The position numbers were made by a program, and so were the translations under genes. This document shows positions 33,416 through 40,616 of a stretch of DNA of 40,616 nucleotides, piece by piece. This DNA comes from Acanthamoeba sp. SK_2022b. Its lineage: Eukaryota; Discosea; Longamoebia; Acanthamoebidae. Each line of letters opens with the position of its first letter. Position 1 is the stretch's first letter. The stretch is from the NCBI GenBank assembly GCA_027943245.1, contig JANDJZ010000493.1:1-40616 (forward strand), read 5' to 3'. The notes below the pieces were generated by a model. It searched no databases, had not been told where the DNA came from, and worked only from the letters and a program-made list of their open reading frames with translations.

Positions 33416-33534
33416 AGGATACAGCACGGTGGATTCCCGGGTGGTCGCCCACCCCAGTACTAACACCGCCTGGCGCAGCTTAACTTCGCTGTTCGGATGG
33501 GAAGCGGTGCTTTCTGCGCAGTATGGCCGTATCC
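33416..33534 (-). rRNA. 5S ribosomal RNA (copy 2, inverted)
   Basis: The exact reverse complement of the 119-nt gene at 32523-32641 as far as I can compare by eye. It is followed on its 3' side by TTTT. Its upstream side (33535-33557) shares a 23-bp element with copy 1, while the 3' flanks differ. Confidence 0.97.
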
Positions 33535-33841
33535 AACAGCACCACCCATCTCCTGTGCTGACAGTGGCTTCTTATTGGAGTGGTTTAAGCGTATGTGCGC
33601 GCCTGTGCGTTGTGTTGACCTCCTAGGAGCGCACTACAATCTCTCGCACGGAGGCACGGAGACGCTGACTCCAATGCCGTTCCTGCACTACTCGACCATT
33701 CCGCCTCACACCCATCCCGCCACTCCACCCGCCGTTCTCGCAGACGATGCCGCCCTCTCCCTGCCGTTCGCCACAATGGTGGTCGGGCAGATGTGCACAA
33801 AGAATATTGTGGCTCGTTCATCAGCCCGAATTGCCAGTGCT

Positions 33842-34226
33842 TCAGAAAAGACCGGAGAAGGGCTCGAAGAGGAACGGCGAGTACGCGAGGGCGAGCACTT
33901 TTGCCAACTCGACCAGCACGTATGCCATGTGCTGCCAGCTCTGCGCCTTTGGAAGGGCCGTGCCCCTGATGAACAGGCTGCACGCGTGCATTCGACATCA
34001 AGCGAAGAGAGAGAGAGAGAGAGAAGTGGTGTTAGTTATTTTGCCATCCAGATAAAGCAGAGAAGCGACGCGAACGCCTGCAGGCGTCATCAGCGACAGG
34101 GCGGTGGATGCGGCGCACCGAGCGCGTTCGTCGAGGAGCGGCTGCAGCCACAGGGACTGAAGGGCAACGATCAGGATGGGCGTGAGACAGACTCCGAGCG
34201 CCAGCGTGCCTGGTCATGGGCATGCG

Positions 34227-34299
<73 letters not shown>

Positions 34300-34908
34300 G
34301 CGGAGGATCGCTATGGTTAGTGCGTGCGGACAGGCAATGGTAGCGCGGGAAAGGGAGGAGTACCGGGTGAACGGGCGACGAGGTCCTTCGCGGTGAGAAG
34401 GAACGCGCCGAGAGCGAACACGATCTCGACGCGATTGAGGGCGTGGAAGACGTTCCGGCCCACGTCGAGACCCACCACACGCGTGATGAGGTCGGCCCTG
34501 AACTTGACCCACGATTCGAGGAACGAGATGCCTGCCAGAGGGGCGCGGTCATGTGAGGAGCTGTGGGCGGCATGAGCGCGTGCGTGCGAGAGTACCGAGC
34601 ACGAGGCCGAGCCACACGAAGCTGAGCGCGGCGTGTAGGAGATGCGTTGCCGGCGGCTGCTGGGCGGCAGACGCTTGCTGAGTCTTGGGGGCGTTGAGCA
34701 CGAAGTAGGCCGCCCCGGCGGCGCCCACGGCAGCCGCACCTGTCGCCCCACACAAACGCGGCAGAACGTGAGGCCTCAAAGAGAAGAACAGATAAAGCAT
34801 ATAAAAAACGAGTGCAGCCGAACCCAAAAACACGGCGATGTTGGTCTTGGGCCGTGGGTTGATTTTCTTTCCGGGCTGGTCGCCTGCAATCTGCTTCTTG
34901 CCCTTCAT
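33842..34908 (-). CDS. Multi-pass membrane protein, family not recognised
   Basis: Four exons: 34908-34596, 34531-34364, 34209-34119, 33965-33842, 231 residues, with matching phases at each join. The Lys-rich N-terminus (KGKKQIAGDQPGKKINPRPK) is followed by about five or six membrane helices: IAVFLGSAALVFYMLYLFF, a Gly/Ala-rich helix, LLHAALSFVWLGLVLGISFL, VEIVFALGAFLLTA, LALGVCLTPILIVALQSLWL, and MAYVLVELAKVLALAYSPFL. A conserved-looking core VKFRADLITRVVGLDVGRNV followed by FHALNRVE recalls small bacterial integral membrane proteins of unknown function, but I cannot name the family. No signal peptide. The second intron is mostly a GT microsatellite. Confidence 0.7.
34234..34294. repeat. (GT)n microsatellite in an intron of the membrane-protein gene
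   Basis: About 30 GT units, read as AC on the coding (minus) strand, lie between exons 34531-34364 and 34209-34119. Confidence 0.95.
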
Positions 34909-35427
34909 GTTCTCACTTTGTTGTTATGAATTGATAATTTATTTTTTATTTTGTTTGTTACCTATTGGTGCCTCGGAGGTTTCGGAAATTCGCGGAACTT
35001 TAAGGTAGCGGCGTTCGGTTGTTCGGGTCGGCCGGCGGGAAAACTTGTGCCGCAACAAAGGAGCAGCTTCCTCAGTTGGATCCTAACCAGGCGGCTGACT
35101 TCCCACTACCGCGAGCGCTTCTACTACTCGGCAGCCGTGCACTGCCCTCTTGCATCCACTCCTCCCCGAAACGCAAATCAGTCGAATTGATTCGGCTCGA
35201 GGACGCGTTTTACTTGCAGGCAGGTGTACCCACGTTCATCTCGCGAGCATTCACTTTCAGGAGTCCTGGCATCGTCCACGTTCAGCCGAAGTTCGGCCCT
35301 ACGGCGCATCTTCAAGGCTTGCCTGCTCATCGAGCAGCGAGGAGCCGCTCACGGGCGCTAACGCCACCTCTCGTCACCCCACTCGCACCAAATAATCAAC
35401 AAAACCTAACTCCCCAGCCACCGGGAG
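34909..35427. promoter_or_regulatory. Bidirectional intergenic region, membrane protein (-) and P-protein-like gene (+)
   Basis: About 520 bp between divergent ATGs at 34908 and 35428. An AT-rich stretch lies at about 34920-34965. No clear TATA box and no convincing coding signal; frames seen here are not conserved. Confidence 0.45.
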
Positions 35428-38400
35428 ATGTCGAACCTCCCGCCATCTTCGAGAGATGTCGAGCAACAAGACCACAACGACGATGGATCACCACACGAAA
35501 ACGAATCAATAATGCGGGCCCGCTCCACTCATTCCGTCGATTACGGCTCCTTTGATGGATCTCTCGGCGAAATGGAAGAGATTGAGATGGATAAGCTCAG
35601 GAAGCGCGACAAGCCCAAGATGCTTTTCCCTTTCAAACGCTTCGGTATCTCCGTCCCGGCGTCCATCAAGCCGCTGCTCACCTTCGAAGCCATCAAGATT
35701 GCCGTCATGCTCGCCTTCTTCTTCACCGCCTTCGCCTTTCTCTCGTCCCAGAGCGAACCCGACGACTCCGACACCCATCTCGTCGGCGTTTCCTCCACTC
35801 AACGCTTCATATCCTTTCCCCCCATCTCCTCTCCCTTCTATTCTTTTGCGTCTTTCGTGTGTGTGTTTCTCTCTCTCTCTCTCTGTGTGTGTGTGTTATA
35901 AGTAGAGCACTTTGGTTTGGCCTTAACTTGCATGTAACGTCATGAACTTCACGATAAGCGAGAACAACGTCGAGCTGGAGACGCGGATGTCGATACAGAA
36001 GCTGCTTAACCCTACGCGCAAGGAAGAGGACGTGTTCTTCCGGCTGCAGAGCCAGTGCGGTACGGCCGGGAACGACTCGTGGGCCGAGGTTGACAGCCTC
36101 GTCATCGAGCTCCAACACGATTCTGAGCTGCACGGCAAGCACTACTTTACGATCCCCGAGGAGATCCGCCACTGCCCGTCCCTGCGCATGGTCGTCCAGA
36201 CCAACAGCACCGTACCGCCTCTTCGCTTTCTTCTTCGTTCTTTGCCTTCGTCTTCGTTCTTTTTCGTTTTCGTTATTAATTAATTAATTGCTTCTGTGTC
36301 CGTGTGCGCAGAGGCCGATCGCCATGCAGCTGCAGTTCATCCTGCTCAAGGGAGTGGTCAGGGCCGAAATCACGCTGGGTCTGCTCATCCTCGTGGCCGT
36401 CTACGCCATCATCATCTTGGACCTGCTTCACCGCACGGTGGCTGCACTGCTCGGGTCCTTCTTGGCCGTGGGTACGTCGTTTATGTTTTCATATTTATTA
36501 AATATTATCAATGTTTTTACTTAATTTTATCATCATTAATGTCGACTACCCTACAGCACGTGTGCTGTCCCAGTCCATTTTCTATCACTAGGGCGGTGAT
36601 GGCCCTGTTACTGATCGTCGGTGTCTCATGCTTGTGCGTGTGTGTTCTCTCTCCAGGTCTGCTCTCCGTCCTCCACGAGCGACCGAGCTTCTTGACGATC
36701 ATGTCATGGATAGACTACAACACGCTCAGTCTGCTGTTCGGCATGATGGTCATCGTCGGTCTCCTGCGCGACACAGGCTTCTTCGAATTCGCTGCTGTCA
36801 AGGCCTACAAGATCGCCCAAGGCAACTTCTGGAAGTACGCAGCCGCACACACGCACACACGCACACACGCACACACGCACACACGCACACACGCACACAC
36901 AACCGCACACGCACACACGCACACACAACCGCACACGCACACGTGCCCGGCTTTGCGTGGCCTGACCCTCCGTCCTCTTTCTTCGAATACAAACAGGTTG
37001 CTCGTGGTCTTGTGCTGCTTCACGAGCGTGGTGACGGCGTTCATCGACAACGTGACGACGATCCTCCTGTTCGTCCCGGTGACCATCAGTTTGTGCAAGG
37101 TGACCGACCTCGATCCGCTGCCCATCATCGTCGCCGAGGTCATCTTTGCCAACATTGGCGGCACGGCCACCGCCATCGGCGACCCGCCCAACGTGCTCAT
37201 CGTCAACGGCTTCGAGAGCTCCGGTAAGTGCTCTCCGCTCTCGCGTGGCGCTTGCCAAATACAAATAAATAAAATAAAATAAATAAAGAGCAATAATAAC
37301 GAGGCTTGGGCGATGCGTGTGTGCAGGGCTGGTCAACTTTGGCAGCTTCGCGATTCACGTGGCTCCGGGCATCGTGCTCATCATTGTGATCATGTTCTTC
37401 TTCCTCAAGTATCTCTATCGCGACAAGCTCCGCCGGCAGCCCAACACCAAGCGACTCAAGGAGATCGCCATCTGGAAGCTCACCGTCGAGAAGATTCGCG
37501 CCTACGAGGGCGAAGAGGAGAAGCAGATTCGACGCAAGCTCGAGGACCACGTCAGACAACTCGTACGTTTTATTTTAATATCTTTTCCCTTTTTATTTAT
37601 TTTATTTTCTATTTTCTATTTTCTTGTTCACTCCTGACGGGCGCTGTGCGTGTGTGCGCGCGACTGCAGGAAACGGCCGCTCTCGCCCGCAAGCCGATGA
37701 CGGTGAACCTGGGCGAAACGGCCCAGAAGGTCGACGTCAACGAGCTGGAGCGCAAGTACACCATCACCGACCGGCCGCTCTTCTACAAGTGCGTGGCGGT
37801 GCTGGCCGGCGTGATCTCCCTCTTCTTCGCCAACTCCTTTGTCGACACGCACCTGAGCTTGGCCTGGATCGCGCTCATTGGCACCATGACCCTCCTGGTC
37901 CTCGCCAACGTGAAGGACATCAACGTCGTCCTCGAAAAGGTGACCTTTTTAAATATTGTTATTACAAATTATATTTTTATTGTTCTTTGTTTTTGTGACG
38001 GGATGTCTTATTACTTTTATTAATTTTTATCATTTTATTCATTAATTTTTAAATAATAATAACAAGCGTGTTGTGTTCTCATCGCTCTATGCGTGTGTGT
38101 GGTCTGCATGTGTTACAGGTTGAGCTCGGCACCCTGCTGTTCTTCGCTGGCCTCTTCGTGCTGATGAAGTCGCTCGAGGAGCTGGAGGTGATGGCCTTCA
38201 TCGCCAACAACACGGCCTCGCTCATCTCGCACGTGCCCGAAGGTACGACGCGTCTCGCCATCACGTTCAGCGCGCGACACGAACAAATCTTGTTGACGAC
38301 TTCCCATCTTTGATGTCGCGTGTGTGTGCGCGCGCTAGGCAACATGCGCCTGGCGGCGGCCATCATCATGATCATCTGGGTCGGCGGCTCGGTGGGCGCC

Positions 38401-38795
38401 TTCATCGACAACATTCCCTTCACCCAGACCATGATTCCCATCGTCCTGCGCCTGACCAGCGGTGACCTCGGGCTGCCCCTCACGCCCCTCGTCTGGGCTC
38501 TCGCCTACGGCTGCTGCATGGGCGGTACGCCCACCAACACACGACACAACGCGCGCGCACACACAAACGGTGAAGGCACGACTGCTTACGCTGGGAGTGG
38601 TGTTGGTGGTGAACAGGCAATGCGACGCTGATCGGCGCCTCGGCGAACGTCGTGGCGGCGGGTCTGGCAGAGCAGCAGGGCTACAACCTGTCGTTCAACT
38701 ACTTCCTCAAGACGGGCCTGCCCTGCTGTATGCTCTCGCTGGCCATCGCCACCGTCTACCTCCTCGTCACCCACGTCCTCATCCCCTGGTATTAG
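35428..38795 (+). CDS. P protein (OCA2)-like anion/ion transporter of the ArsB/NhaD superfamily
   Basis: Exons: 35428 to about 35786, then about 35961-36213, 36312-36471, 36657-36834, 36997-37223, 37327-37562, 37670-37939, 38119-38242, 38339-38524, 38617-38795. The join between the first two is unresolved; the rest are in phase. The N-terminus is soluble and acidic, then a helix IKIAVMLAFFFTAFAFLSS and a luminal domain. The permease half-repeats follow: ITLGLLILVAVYAIIILDLL, DYNTLSLLFGMMVIVGLLRD, TGFFEFAAVKAYKIA, TAFIDNVTTILLFVPVTISL, FANIGGTATAIGDPPNVLIV, and the second-half equivalents GAFIDNIPFTQTMIPIVLRL and GNATLIGASANVVAAGLAEQ, ending HVLIPWY. These are the P-protein/OCA2 signatures. 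Animal OCA2 regulates ion balance in melanosomes. In an amoeba a vacuole or endolysosome location is a reasonable inference, with substrate unknown. A long hydrophilic loop (about 37410-37760) separates the halves. Confidence 0.9.
36845..36952. repeat. CACACG-type repeat in a P-protein-like intron
   Basis: Tandem CACACACG/CACACG units lie between exons 36657-36834 and 36997-37223, starting directly after the donor. Confidence 0.9.
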
Positions 38796-38952
38796 CCTCT
38801 CGACCGGTCCCGCACGTCGCCGTCTTCGTTCTTCTCTCTTCGTTTCGTTCTTTTTTTTCCCCATTTTTTGTTCAATTAAAAATCCAAAGTAATTATTATC
38901 TTTTATTTACACACATACTTCTCGTCGATGGGGGGGGGGCAAAGCGTTGGGC
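38796..38952. other. Convergent intergenic spacer
   Basis: 157 bp between the convergent stops of the P-protein-like gene and the coiled-coil gene. It holds T-rich and AATTAAA-like sequence that could serve 3' processing on both strands, and a G-run near 38930. Confidence 0.5.
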
Positions 38953-40549
38953 TCACGGTTCGATCCACACGAATTTGTGGTTCTGTTTCTGCTCCTTGTG
39001 CTTGGCATGCGCCAGCAGCCGCTCGCTGCTCGTTCACACAACCATCAGCTCCCTGAAAGGCAGCCAGAAAGGGAGAAGGGGGGGGGGCACCTGTAGGCGA
39101 GGAGTTGTATGCGGAGGTTGCAGATGTCGGCCAGGAGGTCGAGGTAGCGCGCCTTGGCTTCCCGCTTCTGGCGGCGCTCGGCAGCCGCCGCGCGCTGGAC
39201 GACGCCCTGGTCCTGCGTGCCCAGGCCGGGCTGGTGCCGCCGCTCTTGCTCCTCGTCGGCCGCGTTGGCCGCCGCCAGGGCCTCCTTGCGCCGCTCGATC
39301 TCGGCGTGGATGTCCTCCAGCTGCTGGTTGCTCAGCTCCATCAGCTCGGCCGGCTCCGGCAGCGCCAGCTCCTGTGCGCTGTCGTCACCATCGCCGTCGC
39401 CCTCGTCATCGAGCCCCTCTAGCTCTCGCGTTTGCTGTTCGTCGGCGACCTCGGCGGCTGCCGTCTCCTGTCGCTTGCGCTCGAGTCGGAGACGCCTGTC
39501 CTCGGCGGCCTGCTTCCGTTCGCGCACCAGCCGCGCGTTGACCCTCTCCAGGCTCGCCTCGTCGAGCGATCGACGCAACTCGTCCACCTGACCCCCGCCC
39601 GACAGTGTTCGTCAACCGCGCACGCGCGCGGCGCCGCCAGAAGCGGAAAGGCGCGCACCTCGAGGAGGAGGGAGGCCATCTCGCATTCCTCGCGCGAGGC
39701 GGCCTTCTGGAAGCTCTCCTCCTGCGATCGCAGGCACTGCAAGTCCAGCTTTTGCTGGTCTAGACCATTGGGATCGATTGGGTGAGGCACGCCTTCCAAC
39801 GCCACATGGCACGCCAATGCCACGCGGAGAGGGAGGGCTCGCGTTGCGGGGGGGGGGGGGCGCTTCGAGTACCGTTCTCGTGGCCGAGGCGGGCGACGTC
39901 GGCCTGGAGCTTCTTGACTTCGGTGACGAGGATGTCCTTCTTCACTCGCAGCTGCGCGTAGCCTACACACGCCAGAGATGCGGTCGGGTCAGTCTTGTTT
40001 GCGTTGCACGCAGCGACGGCGTGTGTCGCGTGTTTTGTGGGCTTGCCTTGCTTGAGCGTCTGCAGCTGGCGATCCTTTTCGTGGATGATGGCCGTCAGTT
40101 GGCTGCTGCCGGCCGCCTGCCCCCCGGAGCCTCCCGCGGCGGTGGCCGCCGACAGATGGGCTGTCGCGTCAATCAGAACACGACGGCAGCGACAGGGGAG
40201 AGGGCGTGGGAGAGCAAGGAGAGAGGGGGGAGGGGCACGGAGCGGTCACCGTCGAGCTCGGCCACTCGTTTCTTGAGGACCTCGTTCTCGGCCTCGGCCG
40301 TGGCGGCTCGCTTCTCGGCCTCCAGCCTCTGCTCGCGCTCGGCCTTGGCCTGCCGCTCCAGCTCGCCCACCTGTGTTGGCGTACACCGCCCGCCGCCGCC
40401 GCCGCCGGCGAGTGAGAGCTTCGGTGGATTTGGGGGAGGGAGGGGAGAGGGGAGGGAGGAGGTACCCGCGAGTGGAGGAAGCCCATGACCAGCTTGTCGG
40501 ACTTGATCTGTTCCATGGCGTCCTCACGATTCGAGAACTCCTCCCACTC
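38953..40549 (-). CDS. Coiled-coil protein, C-terminal part (continues beyond the window)
   Basis: Seven exons seen on the minus strand: 40549-40466, 40370-40250, 40160-40047, 39962-39873, 39759-39659, 39587-39091, 39025-38953, about 359 residues in phase. The visible part opens EWEEFSNREDAMEQIKSDKL and continues VMGFLHSR. It then forms long heptad-type helices (LERQAKAEREQRLEAEKRAA, VKKDILVTEVKKLQADVARL, LVRERKQAAEDRRLRLERKR) and ends KHKEQKQNHKFVWIEP. The stretch KKDILVTEVKKL recalls coiled coils after PX or RUN domains in endosomal Rab effectors, but no such domain is in view, so this is a guess. One intron uses a GC donor. The preceding exon lies past the right edge, beyond a GTGTGC repeat. 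Confidence 0.75.
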
Positions 40550-40561
40550 CTGGATCGCGTG

Positions 40562-40616
40562 CGCGTGCGTGTGCGTGTGCGTGTGCGTGTGCGTGTGCGT
40601 GTGCGTGTGCGTGTGC
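40562..40616. repeat. (GTGTGC)n hexamer array at the window edge
   Basis: About nine GTGTGC units run to the end of the window, inside an intron of the coiled-coil gene just upstream of its acceptor. Confidence 0.95.

Overview
The window is eukaryotic nuclear DNA from an amoebozoan, very probably Acanthamoeba castellanii or a close relative. Three observations support this: GC-rich, intron-dense, tightly packed genes; short introns with T-rich or TATTTATT-type interiors; and two 119-nt 5S rRNA genes that match the Acanthamoeba 5S sequence as I remember it. I rebuilt exons by hand from splice signals, reading-frame phase and family conservation. No transcript data were used.

Layout. 1-164 (-): N-terminus of a dynamin-family GTPase. 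561-1904 (-): 26S proteasome subunit Rpn5/PSMD12. 2159-2230 (-): tRNA-Arg(CCT). 2387-4238 (-): splicing factor PRPF31. 4413-5846 (-): UBE2T-type ubiquitin-conjugating enzyme with an acidic tail. 6367-7788 (-): TVP38/TMEM64-type membrane protein. 8344-10410 (-): USP14/Ubp6 deubiquitinase. 10747-12769 (+): class I histone deacetylase. 13245-25778 (+): a 47-exon spatacsin (SPG11) orthologue, the dominant gene. 25860-27110 (-): TrmO/TRMO tRNA m6t6A methyltransferase. 27228-27299 (+): second tRNA-Arg(CCT). 27618-29958 (+): MFS transporter. 30111-30183 (-): tRNA-Ala(CGC). 30574-31170 (+): Rac-type small GTPase. 31365-32340 (+): DUF218/YdcF-like protein. 32523-32641 (+) and 33416-33534 (-): an inverted pair of 5S rRNA genes around a strongly CpG-depleted spacer. 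33842-34908 (-): multi-pass membrane protein of unknown function. 35428-38795 (+): P protein (OCA2)-like transporter. 38953-40549 (-): 3' part of a coiled-coil protein that runs off the window.

Functional links are loose. Rpn5, USP14 and the E2 lie within 10 kb of each other and all belong to ubiquitin-proteasome biology. Dynamin, spatacsin and TMEM64 relate to membrane traffic. Nothing suggests an operon or a defence island.

The most unusual signals are: the CpG-depleted spacer between the 5S genes; a shared 23-bp element directly upstream of both 5S genes; a splice-donor preference for GTACG; two GC-AG introns; an apparent 2-nt frameshift in the spatacsin gene; and a Cys/His cluster at the N-terminus of the TRMO protein. 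I did not find a convincing wholly new multi-gene system.
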